This document shows positions 17,897-26,435 of a stretch of DNA of 64,000 nt, one piece after another. Source of the stretch: Pseudomonas sp. FP2335 (lineage in GTDB: Bacteria; Pseudomonadota; Gammaproteobacteria; Pseudomonadales; Pseudomonadaceae); assembly GCF_030687535.1 (NCBI RefSeq), contig NZ_CP117437.1:6000514-6064513 (forward strand). Reading direction: 5' to 3'. The notes beneath the pieces are model-generated. The model saw only the letters and a program-made list of their open reading frames with translations. It was not told where the DNA came from and ran no database searches. Both the position numbers and the translations under genes were made by a program. Positions within the stretch are counted from its first letter, which is position 1; each line of letters opens with the position of its first letter.

Positions 17897-19783
17897 TTAT
17901 TCTTCGAGCGTCAACAACGGCTCCTGGAAGCGCAGCAAACGCCCGGCGTTGCCCAGTACCAGCAAGGTGCTGAGGTTATGCAACACCGCAGCGATCATCG
18001 CCCCGGCAGCGCCCAACCAGCCAAACGCGGCGAACACCACGATCGCCAGCGTCCAGCCCAGGCCGATGATCACGTTGACCTGCAACGTCTGCCGGCACTG
18101 GCGACTCAAGCGCACACAGGTGCCCAGGCGCCGCAGGTCGCTGCCGATCAGCACCACGTCCGCCGAGGCCAGCGCGATGTCGGCGCCGCCTGCGCCCATG
18201 GCCACGCCGACCACACCGGCCTTGAGCGCCAGGGAATCGTTGATGCCGTCGCCCACCACCATCGGGCGAAAGCCGCTACCGATCTCGCCCAGCACGCGGT
18301 TGAGCTTGTCTTCCGGCAGCGCCTGGGCTTGGACGTCGCTGATGCCCACGTCCAGCGCCAGGCTGTCGGCCACGCTCTGACGGTCGCCGGTCAGCAGCAG
18401 TTGGCGGCCCAGGCCGAGGTCGCGCAACTCTTGCAGCGCCTGGCGCGCTTCCGGTTTGACGCGGTCGGCCAGCAGCAGCCAGGCGAGGAACTGGCCGTCC
18501 AGCGCCAACCCGGCAATCGGGCCGTCGTGAGTCGGCACCGGTGTGGTGACGATGCCCAACTGCTCGAACAGCTCCGGCCGCCCCAGCGCCGCTTCGCCCT
18601 GAGCGGTCTGCGCCACTACGCCCAGGCCCTGGCGTTCACGAATATCGGTCAGCCCCGGCAATTGTTCCTGCGTCGCCAACCCCGCCAACGCGCGGCTGAC
18701 CGGGTGGCTGCTGGCCGAGCCGAGGCTGGCGGCCAGGTTCAGCAACCGTTGCCGATCCGGCGCAGTGGTCTCGATGGATTGCAGGCGCAGGGTGCCATAG
18801 GTCAGGGTGCCGGTCTTGTCGACCACCAACGAGGTCAGGTCCGCCAGCTCCTCCAGAAACGCCGAGCTGCGAATCAAAATCCCATGCCGCGCCGCGACCG
18901 CGATCCCGGCAATCGCCGTGGCCGGCGCCGACAGCACCAACGCACACGGGCACGCCGCCACCAGCACCGCCAGCATCGCCTGCGCGTCGTTGGTGACAAA
19001 CCAGGTGACCGCCGCCAGCAGCAGCACCAACACCATATAGCTGCCGGCATAGCGCTCCAGCAGCCGCGTGATCGGCGGTTTGGAGCGCTCGGCGTTCTGC
19101 ATCAGCGCGATGACTTTGCCCAACGTGGATTCATGCCCGGTGCGCGTCACTTCCAGGCGCAGCAAGCCGTCGAGGTTGATCGCGCCGCCAAACACCTGCA
19201 CGCCGGCACTCGCTTCCAGCGGCACCGACTCGCCGGTAATCGGTGCGGTGTCCAGGCTCGCCTGGCCCGACAGCACCACGCCATCGGCGGGCACACGGTC
19301 GCCGGCGCGCACTTCGACAATATCGCCGGTGTGCAGCGTGCCGTTATCCACCTCGACGATGCTGCCATCGGCCTGCACCAGCCGCGCATGGCTGCGGGTC
19401 AGTTTGCCCAGGGCATGGATCGCCTCCTGGGAGCCGATCACGCTGCGCTCTTCGAGCACGTGGCCGAAGATCATGATGATCGGCAACAGTGCGGCCGTCA
19501 GCAGATCTCCAGTGGCCCAGGCCCCAAGCATGGCCAGGGCGATCAGTTGGTCGGTGATCCCATGCAGGCTCGGAAAGCGCAGGCTGTACCACGCCGAACG
19601 CATCACCGGCACGGCCACCAACAGCGAGGCAACCCCCAGCAGCAACTGGCTGACCCCGCTTTGATCCGGCGCCAGCCAGCGCCACACCAGGCCCAGCACC
19701 AGCAAACCGAGGGCCAGCATGGCCAGGGTCAATTGCCGCGCAGCACTGCGCTGCTCGGCGGAGGTCAGCATGGGTGCGCTCAT
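17897..19783 (-). CDS. Heavy-metal P1B-type ATPase
   Basis: This 628-residue metal pump has the CPC membrane motif (AACPCALVLSAP), TGES, phosphorylation site DKTGTLTYG, the HP motif (SSHPVSRAL) and GDGIND. It has no N-terminal CxxC metal-binding domain. The last helix carries AAVLHNLSTLLVLGNAGRLL, with His-Asn where Zn/Cd/Pb pumps normally have Asp-x-Gly, so metal specificity cannot be assigned. It overlaps the upstream SPFH gene by four bases, an intimate coupling with HflKC-like proteins that I do not know from described systems. The bufferin operon follows 108 bases downstream on the same strand. Confidence 0.9.
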   Translation of the reverse strand: MSAPMLTSAEQRSAARQLTLAMLALGLLVLGLVWRWLAPDQSGVSQLLLGVASLLVAVPVMRSAWYSLRFPSLHGITDQLIALAMLGAWATGDLLTAALLPIIMIFGHVLEERSVIGSQEAIHALGKLTRSHARLVQADGSIVEVDNGTLHTGDIVEVRAGDRVPADGVVLSGQASLDTAPITGESVPLEASAGVQVFGGAINLDGLLRLEVTRTGHESTLGKVIALMQNAERSKPPITRLLERYAGSYMVLVLLLAAVTWFVTNDAQAMLAVLVAACPCALVLSAPATAIAGIAVAARHGILIRSSAFLEELADLTSLVVDKTGTLTYGTLRLQSIETTAPDRQRLLNLAASLGSASSHPVSRALAGLATQEQLPGLTDIRERQGLGVVAQTAQGEAALGRPELFEQLGIVTTPVPTHDGPIAGLALDGQFLAWLLLADRVKPEARQALQELRDLGLGRQLLLTGDRQSVADSLALDVGISDVQAQALPEDKLNRVLGEIGSGFRPMVVGDGINDSLALKAGVVGVAMGAGGADIALASADVVLIGSDLRRLGTCVRLSRQCRQTLQVNVIIGLGWTLAIVVFAAFGWLGAAGAMIAAVLHNLSTLLVLGNAGRLLRFQEPLLTLEE

Positions 19784-20814
19784 TGTTCGGCTCCCTGAAT
19801 GATCAAGCGGGAGTCGTCTTTCGGATCGACTGTGGTCACGGAACCGGCCTGGCCGAGAATCTTCGGCAGGCGTTCGCGGTACAGGCGCAGCAGCAAGCCC
19901 GGGTCTTTGACCTGGGCCAGGCTGGCGACGGTGGCGGTTTGCGCCCGGGCATTGGCCAAGCGTTCGCTGGCCTGGGCGTGGGCGACTTGCACCAGCCGGT
20001 CGGCCTGCTGGTTGGCGGCCTGGGTGAGTTTTTCTGCGTCGGTGCGGGCGTTGGCCACGGCTTTGTCGGCCTGCTGGCTGGCGGTCAACACTGCGTTGAA
20101 AGCATTCACCGCCGGGCCCGGCAGGCTCGATTGCACATCCACCCGGGTGACTTCGATACCCAGGCCCAAACCACTGGAGGTCAACTCCGCCAGGCGTTTA
20201 TTGATGCCTTGCACCAGATCGCCACGCAGCCGTTCGCGACGTTCGGCGGCGCCGTTGTCGGAGCCGATCAGCTCGGGGCGCGCCACCAGGATCGTGTCCA
20301 GGTCCCGCGCCGCCGTAAGGGCCACGGCGCTGCGCGTCACCAGTCGATCCAGCGCTGGCAGCACATGCCCGCCCTGGAGCACAAAGGCATAGGGCTCGGT
20401 GACTTTGTAGAACACCCGCACATCCAGCTGCACCACCCCGGCATCGCCGGTCAGCAGGTAACCGGAGCCGGCCAGCGCATCACTCAATGGCGTGGCGAAA
20501 CTGGCCACGCGGTCAGCCTGGGTCGCCGCCTCGGAGCGCAACAGGTTCTCGACCCGGCGCTCGATCACGCGGTCGGCCGCGGGCAACAGCACCACTTGCT
20601 CGAACGGCTGCGGCCAGGCCAGCAACAGCCCGGCATTCTGGATACGGTCGAGGGCGCCGAAGTGCAACACCACGGCACGGTTCTGCGGGTCGATCTGGCG
20701 CACATTGGAAAACGCCCAGGCCAACGCGGCCAATACGGTCACCGCGTACAGCGCCAGGAACGTCAGGCGCCCGGCCTGGACCCATGGGCTGTCCGGGCTG
20801 TCACGCTCGGTCAT
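19780..20814 (-). CDS. SPFH/Band-7 protein, HflK/HflC-like (third of three)
   Basis: This 344-residue protein has one N-terminal transmembrane helix (about residues 15-35) and a periplasm-side Band 7 domain starting at VRQIDPQNRAVVLHFGAL. A long Ala/Gln-rich coiled coil follows (about 225-300, with ASQQADKAVANARTDAEK). The C-terminus has LLLRLYRERLPKIL. HflK/HflC assemble into membrane cages that restrain FtsH. This paralogue is much shorter than HflK and sits in a metal operon, so a cage around the neighbouring ATPase is a plausible inference. It overlaps both neighbours by four bases. Confidence 0.85.
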   Translation of the reverse strand: MTERDSPDSPWVQAGRLTFLALYAVTVLAALAWAFSNVRQIDPQNRAVVLHFGALDRIQNAGLLLAWPQPFEQVVLLPAADRVIERRVENLLRSEAATQADRVASFATPLSDALAGSGYLLTGDAGVVQLDVRVFYKVTEPYAFVLQGGHVLPALDRLVTRSAVALTAARDLDTILVARPELIGSDNGAAERRERLRGDLVQGINKRLAELTSSGLGLGIEVTRVDVQSSLPGPAVNAFNAVLTASQQADKAVANARTDAEKLTQAANQQADRLVQVAHAQASERLANARAQTATVASLAQVKDPGLLLRLYRERLPKILGQAGSVTTVDPKDDSRLIIQGAEQ

Positions 20815-21803
20815 GGCTGGACGTCCTTCGGCCCGTCCACCAGGGCGCGGAACGGCGCCGCGTCGGTGCGCAGGATGATCCTGGTGCCTGGCGAAACCAC
20901 GGTGCCCAAGGTGTCCAGCGAGCGCAGCAGGTTGTAAAGCTGCGGATTACCGGCGTAGGCACGGCCGTAGATCTGCGCGGCTTCGACCCGCGATTGCGCC
21001 TCGATGTCGGCGGCTTTGACCGTGGCATCGGCCTGCACGATGCGCGCGTCACGCTCGGCGGCGGAGCGGATCTGCGCCGCTTCACGCTTGCCCACGGCCG
21101 TGCGCTCGGTGGCGATGGTTTCACGCTCGGCGCGCATGCGGTCGACGGTGGCGGTGAGCGTCACCGACGGCAAGGTCAGCAGTTCGATACCGACTTGGGC
21201 CACGCGCACGCCGTAGGTAGTGAGCAATTGTTGATCAATCTGCTGGCGCAACTGCGCTTCAAAATCAGCAATGCGCACTTGGCTGGCATCGGTGTTGATC
21301 AAGCTCGACAGGTCAAAGCTGGCTGCGGTGGTTTCCAGCGCCGAACCGACAAAGGTACGAATCTGCCGCGCCGCTTCATCCGGCTGGTTCTGCACGGCGC
21401 GCATAAAGCGCTGCACGTTGTCGGCATCGCCCTGCACCTGCCACGCCACGTACGCCTGCACGATGATGCGCAGGCCATCGCGGGTGCCCACGTCCTGCAA
21501 GCCGCTGGAGGTGGTGCGCAGGCGCAGGTCCACCGGGATCGCCGCTTCGAACGGCGCCGGCCAGCGCCAGCCCAGGCCCGGCTCCAGCAGCACCCGCGCC
21601 GGGTTGCCGAAACGGGTAATCACCGTGGCTTCGCCGGAGCGCACTTGCACCAGGCTCGCGGCCGCGACCGCAAACAGCACCAGCAGCACCGCCCAGGCCA
21701 TGCGTCGCCACGGGAACGGGCCGGCGGCGGGTTCGTCGCCATGATGATGGTGGTGGTGGTGATGGCCATGATGATGACCGTGATCGTGAGAATGAGCGCT
21801 CAA
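20811..21803 (-). CDS. SPFH/Band-7 protein with histidine-rich N-terminus
   Basis: This 330-residue HflC-like protein begins MSAHSHDHGHHHGHHHHHHH, about 14 histidines in the first 22 residues, followed by one transmembrane helix (about 34-52). The Band 7 domain starts at VRSGEATVITRFGNPARVLLEPGLGW. A charged coiled coil (RAERETIATERTAVGKREAA) and the HflC-like IYGRAYAGNPQLYNLLRSL follow. The His tract faces the cytoplasm by the positive-inside rule and is probably a zinc or nickel buffer or delivery tail. It lies 12 bases after the 634-residue SPFH gene and overlaps the next one by four. Confidence 0.87.
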   Translation of the reverse strand: MSAHSHDHGHHHGHHHHHHHHGDEPAAGPFPWRRMAWAVLLVLFAVAAASLVQVRSGEATVITRFGNPARVLLEPGLGWRWPAPFEAAIPVDLRLRTTSSGLQDVGTRDGLRIIVQAYVAWQVQGDADNVQRFMRAVQNQPDEAARQIRTFVGSALETTAASFDLSSLINTDASQVRIADFEAQLRQQIDQQLLTTYGVRVAQVGIELLTLPSVTLTATVDRMRAERETIATERTAVGKREAAQIRSAAERDARIVQADATVKAADIEAQSRVEAAQIYGRAYAGNPQLYNLLRSLDTLGTVVSPGTRIILRTDAAPFRALVDGPKDVQP

Positions 21804-21815
21804 CAGACCGACTCC

Positions 21816-23720
21816 TTATTGAACGGCTTTGCGCGGCAGCGACGGATCGGCCGGCAAGGAAAAAGAACGCAGATCGATCGTCGGCGCACTGTCGGCGCCC
21901 AGGCGATGATCCAGAATCAACAGCTTGGCGTGGGCCAGGCCCTGGCTCAGTTGGCCGAGGTACTGTTCCAGCACAAAGGCTTTGCCCGCGCTGGCGTAGG
22001 CCTTTTGTTCGGCGGCGAAACGCAGGTCGGCCGCTTGGGCACCGGCATTCACTTCGCGCGCGGTGGCCGTGGCCTGGTCACGGGCGCTGCTGGCTTGCAG
22101 CAGGGCCAGGTTGGTTTGTTCGCTGGCGGCGCCGCGTTCACGGGAGATCAGCGCCTGTGCGCCGATCTGCGCAGCTTGCACGCCGTGATAGGCATTAGCG
22201 GCGCCGGCCGGTGGGTGGATCGCTTCCACCACCGTGGCGAGGATTTCCACGCCGCTGTCGAGGTGATGCAGATCGGCCTGCACGGCGCGGCCGATCTCGT
22301 CGGCGAGGCTGGTGCGTTGCTCGCCGAGCAATTCGTCAAGGGTGCGCGAGGCAAAGTCGTGGACCAGGATGCGGCTGGCGGTGCTGCGGATCAGGGTCGG
22401 CACATCCGCGCTGTTGTAGGTGGCGGCCAGCGCGGCGTGGTCGTTGAGGCCGATGCGGTAGACGAAACGCACGTCCATGTTGACGATCTGGAAGCCCTGC
22501 TTGTCGCCGCTGCTGCTGGCGATGACCTGGGATTTGTCATTCACGTGGCTGGCGTCCCACAGGCGGTTGGCGATCAGCGGCGCCGGGCCTTCAGCGGCGG
22601 CCAGCTCCGGGGCGGCGGCCTCACTGACGCTGGTGGCGAGTTCATGCACCACGCCGTTTTCCACAGTGATCACGCGGCCCAGCGGCCAGGGCAGACCGGC
22701 ATGCAGGCCAGGGCCGAACACCTCCACCGGCTTGCCGAAGCGCTCATAAATCCCGCGACCTTGCAGGGGCACTTCGTGCACACCAGTAAGCGCCCAGCCT
22801 ACCGCCAGCACCACCAGCAACACCGGCAGAAATGCGCGGCGGATGTAGGTAAACGCCCAGATCTGGCGCAAGTCGATGCCAAAGCGGTTGTGCAATTCGT
22901 GCTGCAAGGCGAGCAAGGGTTGCGGTGGCCAGCGCAGCAGCCCGGCGATAAAGCTTTGCGCCATCAGGCGCGGTTCGAGACGCGGTTGGCGCGGGCTGAA
23001 CAGCGAAAGGGCAGCCCTGAGCAGAAACTCGATGGCGACCAACGCGGGCAGCACGCCGACCAGCACCGCGAGCCGCAATGGCCAGACCGCTTCGGCGCTG
23101 GCGAACAGCAGGCAAATGGCACTGAGCACCAGGCAGATAATCGCCACCCGGCTCAACTGCGCCAGCTGCGAGGCTTCCGGCCATTGCACGGCGGTTTCCT
23201 GGGCGAGGCGGCGTTCGAACACCAGCAGGCCAAACGCCAGGGCCAGTGCCAACGCGGCACCGATGCTGGCGGATTGACCGACTGCTGCAGCGGGCAGGGC
23301 CAGGTTCCAGAACTCGACGACACTGACCAGCGCCAGCAGCGACCAACCGCCGAGCCACACCACCGGCGTACCGATCTGCTGGGCGAAGCGCTCGGTGAAG
23401 CGGGCGTAGCGGCTGGTGTCCTCAACCGGCACTTGCGCCGCAGGTTCTTCCAGCGCCTGGGCGCGCCAATCGGCCACCCACCACGCCGACTGCAAACCGG
23501 CCACCAGCAACAGCAACGCCGACGCACAGTTGATCAACACCACCGGCCAGATCGACAGCGGCGCGAACAGCGCGACGAACAGCGCCATTACCCACCCGCA
23601 CAGTGCCACAGCCGTCAGGCTGATCCCGGCCTGGCGCAATCGACGGGCATGGAACAGCCCCTGCTGAAAACGCGGCAGGCCTTCCACCGAAGCGCCGTCA
23701 GCCTCTAGATCCACTTGCAT
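21816..23720 (-). CDS. Large polytopic SPFH/Band-7 protein, first gene of SPFH-ATPase operon
   Basis: This is a 634-residue protein from the MQVDLEADGAS ATG. A longer frame would run through the promoter and Zur-like box. The N-terminal half has about six to seven hydrophobic segments (for example ISLTAVALCGWVMALFVALF and VWPLRLAVLVGVLPALVAIE). A Band 7 domain follows from about residue 345 (GRGIYERFGKPVEVFGPGLH), then an Ala-rich coiled coil ending AEQKAYASAGKAFVLEQYLG. The fusion of a multispanning domain to an HflK-like module is unusual. Function is unknown. It would be first translated from a promoter near 23748-23760. Confidence 0.85.
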   Translation of the reverse strand: MQVDLEADGASVEGLPRFQQGLFHARRLRQAGISLTAVALCGWVMALFVALFAPLSIWPVVLINCASALLLLVAGLQSAWWVADWRAQALEEPAAQVPVEDTSRYARFTERFAQQIGTPVVWLGGWSLLALVSVVEFWNLALPAAAVGQSASIGAALALALAFGLLVFERRLAQETAVQWPEASQLAQLSRVAIICLVLSAICLLFASAEAVWPLRLAVLVGVLPALVAIEFLLRAALSLFSPRQPRLEPRLMAQSFIAGLLRWPPQPLLALQHELHNRFGIDLRQIWAFTYIRRAFLPVLLVVLAVGWALTGVHEVPLQGRGIYERFGKPVEVFGPGLHAGLPWPLGRVITVENGVVHELATSVSEAAAPELAAAEGPAPLIANRLWDASHVNDKSQVIASSSGDKQGFQIVNMDVRFVYRIGLNDHAALAATYNSADVPTLIRSTASRILVHDFASRTLDELLGEQRTSLADEIGRAVQADLHHLDSGVEILATVVEAIHPPAGAANAYHGVQAAQIGAQALISRERGAASEQTNLALLQASSARDQATATAREVNAGAQAADLRFAAEQKAYASAGKAFVLEQYLGQLSQGLAHAKLLILDHRLGADSAPTIDLRSFSLPADPSLPRKAVQ

Positions 23721-23747
23721 CCACTTACGTCCGCTTGCACACAATTG

Positions 23748-23760
23748 GTTACGATATAAC
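23748..23760. promoter_or_regulatory. Degenerate Zur-like box before SPFH/ATPase operon
   Basis: GTTACGATATAAC keeps one intact TATAAC half site and deviates at two positions in the other compared with the perfect boxes at 4556 and 6300. It lies 28-40 bases upstream of the 634-residue SPFH start, a suitable operator position. The rest of the 23721-24053 gap holds a REP doublet and the promoter area of the lipid operon on the plus strand. Confidence 0.5.
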
Positions 23761-23818
23761 ACGGGGCGTGAAATTTTTGTCCGGGGAATGTCGCTTTCAA
23801 ACCCAACCACCGATTCCC

Positions 23819-23905
23819 TGTGGGAGCTGGCTTGCCTGCGATGCTGACAACAAGGTCTTCCAGCAAAACCGAGGTAATTCAATCGCAGACAAGCCAGCTC
23901 CCACA
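23819..23905. repeat. REP-type inverted repeat doublet
   Basis: TGTGGGAGCTGGCTTGCC at 23819 is mirrored by a matching arm ending at 23905. The 24-base arms differ at one position and are separated by about 39 bases. This GTGGGAGC...GCTCCCAC form is the common pseudomonad REP/BIME type. It lies between divergent operons. Confidence 0.85.
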
Positions 23906-24053
23906 TTGAACGTTTCCACTTCTATACCTCGTTGTGCTCGGGAGCGTGACTAAACCCCCATAAACACGCGCCATCACTGGTGCAGGCCAGGATTAAGCGG
24001 CACACTCCAAGCCAGTTTTTCGCGGGTCCACGGACAAGGAAGCGTCACCTCCC

Positions 24054-24674
24054 ATGATTTCGATCTATCAGCTCAAACCGCGTTTTCAAAACCTGCTGCG
24101 CCCCCTCGTGCAGCGCCTCTACGACAACGGCACCACCGCCAACCAGATCACCGTGCTGGCCGGCGTGGTTTCCCTGCTGGTCGGCCTGCTGATCGCCAGC
24201 TTCGCCCAACACCTGTGGCTGTTTGCGCTGATCCCGCTGTGGATGATCCTGCGCATGGCCCTCAACGCCATCGACGGCATGCTCGCCCGGGAATTCGGCC
24301 AGCAGTCGCGCCTGGGCGCCTACCTCAATGAGTTGTGCGACGTGATTGCCGACAGCGCGCTGATCCTGCCGTTTGCATTGATCCCCGGCGTGAGCCTGGC
24401 GCCGGTGCTGCTGGTGGCGTTGCTGGCGGTGTTCAGCGAATACGCCGGGGTGCTCGGGCCGATGGTGGGCGCATCGCGGCGCTACGACGGGCCGATGGGC
24501 AAGAGCGATCGGGCGTTTGTGCTCGGCGTGCTGGCCACTGGTGTAGCGCTGGGTTGGCTCGGCGCCAGCTGGGTGGATGGGGTGATGTGGCTGGTCGCCG
24601 CCCTGCTTGCCTACACCCTGGTCAACCGGGTGCGCCAGGGCCTCAAAGAACAACAAGACTCCCCTTCTGCATAA
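24054..24674 (+). CDS. CDP-alcohol phosphatidyltransferase family protein (YnbA-like)
   Basis: This 206-residue membrane enzyme has about five to six transmembrane helices, first in a six-gene lipid operon, with AAGGAAG upstream of its ATG. The family transfers phosphatidyl groups from CDP-diacylglycerol to an alcohol. The usual metal motif D-x2-DG-x2-AR-x8-G-x3-D-x3-D reads here NAIDGMLAR...GAYLNELCD, with Asn at the first and third Asp positions. That is atypical and may be a subfamily feature shared with E. coli YnbA. The acceptor alcohol is unknown. It is 10 bases from the next gene. Confidence 0.87.
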   Translation: MISIYQLKPRFQNLLRPLVQRLYDNGTTANQITVLAGVVSLLVGLLIASFAQHLWLFALIPLWMILRMALNAIDGMLAREFGQQSRLGAYLNELCDVIADSALILPFALIPGVSLAPVLLVALLAVFSEYAGVLGPMVGASRRYDGPMGKSDRAFVLGVLATGVALGWLGASWVDGVMWLVAALLAYTLVNRVRQGLKEQQDSPSA

Positions 24675-24684
24675 GGATTTTGCG

Positions 24685-26433
24685 ATGCGCGAACAACAAG
24701 CACACACCTTCAGTACCCACGATGGCGTCGAGCTGTTCTACCGGCACTGGCCGGCCACCGCGGGCGACGGGCCACGCAAGGCCATCGTGTTGTTCCATCG
24801 CGGCCATGAGCATTCGGGGCGCATCGCCCATCTGGTCGATGAACTGGACCTGCCACACTTCGACTTCTTCGCCTGGGATGCCCGTGGCCACGGCCAGTCT
24901 CCCGGCGAACGCGGCGACAGCCCCAGCTTCGCCACCAGCGCCCGCGACGTGCAAACCTTCTGCGACCACATCGGCGCCACCTATGGCATCGAGGAAGAGA
25001 ACTTCGCCGTCATCGCCCAAAGCGTCGGCGCGGTGATCGCGGCCACCTGGGTGCATGACTACGCGCCAAAGATCCGCGCGCTGGTGCTCGCCTCGCCGGC
25101 GTTCAAGGTCAAGCTCTACGTGCCGTTCGCCCGGCCGGGCCTGGCGCTGATGCGCAAGTTTCGCGGCAACTTTTTCGTCAACAGCTACGTCAAGGCCAAG
25201 TTCCTCAGCCATGACCCCGAGCGCGTGGCGTCTTACGACAGCGACCCGCTGATCACCAAGGCGATCTCGGTCAATGTGCTGCTCGGCCTGTACGAAGCGG
25301 CCGACCGGGTTGTGGCCGATGCCCAGGCGATCCAGGTGCCGACCCAATTACTGGTGTCCGGCTCGGACTTCGTGGTGCACCGCAAACCCCAGCAGCAATT
25401 TTTCGACCGCCTCGGCAGCCTGAAAAAAGAGCTGCACATCCTCCCCGGTTTCTTCCACGACACCCTCGGCGAGCGCGACCGCGCCACCGCCGTGAGCAGC
25501 GCCAAGCGCTTTATCCTGCAGAACTTCGAACACCCGCTGGACCGCGCCTCGCTGCTCGACGCCGACAAGATCGGCGCCACCTGCGCCGAATCCGAAGCCC
25601 TCGCCGCGCCGTTACCGCGCAACTCCCTGCGCGACCTGTACTGGCGCCTGACCCGCGCCAGCATGGGCCTGGGCAAGAACCTGTCGGACGGGGTCAAGCT
25701 GGGCTTCGACACCGGTTTCGACTCCGGCAGCACCCTGGACTACGTGTACCGCAACAAGCCCACCGGCAAGGGCGGGCTGGGGCGGATGATCGACACCAAC
25801 TACCTCAACTCCATCGGCTGGCGCGGCATCCGCCAGCGCAAGCTGAACGTCGAGGAACTGCTGCGCCTGGCCATGGCCAAGTTGCGTGCCGATGATCGCG
25901 AAGTACGCATCGTCGACATCGCCGCCGGCCACGGTCGCTACATTCTGGAAGCCTTGCAGGGCGTTTCGCCGCTGCCGGAGTCGATCCTGCTGCGCGACTA
26001 CAGCGACATCAATGTGCGTGACGGTGGCGCGCTGATTCGCGAGAAGGGCCTGGGCGACATTGCCCAATTCGTCAAAGGCGATGCATTTGACCGTACGGAT
26101 CTGGCCGCGCTGGCGCCCAAGCCGACGCTGGCGGTGGTGTCCGGGCTGTACGAATTGTTTGCCGACAACGCCATGGTCGGCGGCTCGCTGGCCGGGCTGG
26201 CTGAAGCGGTAGAGCCCGGCGGTTATCTGGTCTACACCGGCCAGCCATGGCACCCGCAACTGGAGCTGATCGCCCGTGCGCTGACCAGCCACCGCCAGGG
26301 CCAGGCCTGGGTAATGCGCCGGCGCAGCCAGGCGGAGATGGATCAACTGGTCGAGGCGGCGGGCTTTCGCAAGATCACCCAGCGGGTGGACGAATGGGGC
26401 ATTTTCACCGTGTCCGTGGCACAGAAGATCTGA
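24685..26433 (+). CDS. Alpha/beta-hydrolase / SAM-methyltransferase fusion (YnbC-like)
   Basis: This 582-residue two-domain protein has residues about 1-300 as an alpha/beta hydrolase of the monoacylglycerol-lipase type. Its segments include VLFHRGHEHSGR, WDARGHGQSPGERG, nucleophile elbow AQSVGA and LVSGSDFVVH with HDTLGERDR. Residues about 320-582 are a class I methyltransferase (VDIAAGHGRYILEAL, LLRDYSDINV). The elbow has Ala in place of the first Gly of GxSxG. E. coli ynbC has the same architecture as I recall. It could deacylate and methylate the lipid made by the operon. Start at ATG 24685 was chosen because the upstream extension overlaps the previous gene. Confidence 0.87.
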   Translation: MREQQAHTFSTHDGVELFYRHWPATAGDGPRKAIVLFHRGHEHSGRIAHLVDELDLPHFDFFAWDARGHGQSPGERGDSPSFATSARDVQTFCDHIGATYGIEEENFAVIAQSVGAVIAATWVHDYAPKIRALVLASPAFKVKLYVPFARPGLALMRKFRGNFFVNSYVKAKFLSHDPERVASYDSDPLITKAISVNVLLGLYEAADRVVADAQAIQVPTQLLVSGSDFVVHRKPQQQFFDRLGSLKKELHILPGFFHDTLGERDRATAVSSAKRFILQNFEHPLDRASLLDADKIGATCAESEALAAPLPRNSLRDLYWRLTRASMGLGKNLSDGVKLGFDTGFDSGSTLDYVYRNKPTGKGGLGRMIDTNYLNSIGWRGIRQRKLNVEELLRLAMAKLRADDREVRIVDIAAGHGRYILEALQGVSPLPESILLRDYSDINVRDGGALIREKGLGDIAQFVKGDAFDRTDLAALAPKPTLAVVSGLYELFADNAMVGGSLAGLAEAVEPGGYLVYTGQPWHPQLELIARALTSHRQGQAWVMRRRSQAEMDQLVEAAGFRKITQRVDEWGIFTVSVAQKI

Positions 26434-26435
26434 AC

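Noticed and set aside
16721..19798. Plus-strand open frame of 1025 codons
   Set aside because: It is antisense to bufB, bufA2 and the P-type ATPase, is very rich in Arg/Gln/His and has no domain or ribosome site. This is typical of a GC-rich shadow frame.
20487..23708. Plus-strand open frame of 1073 codons
   Set aside because: It is antisense to the three SPFH genes, whose own frames show clear domains and overlapping starts and stops.
24045..24707. Minus-strand frame opposite the CDP-alcohol transferase
   Set aside because: Gln/His-rich shadow. The sense strand has the transferase motif and a good ribosome site.
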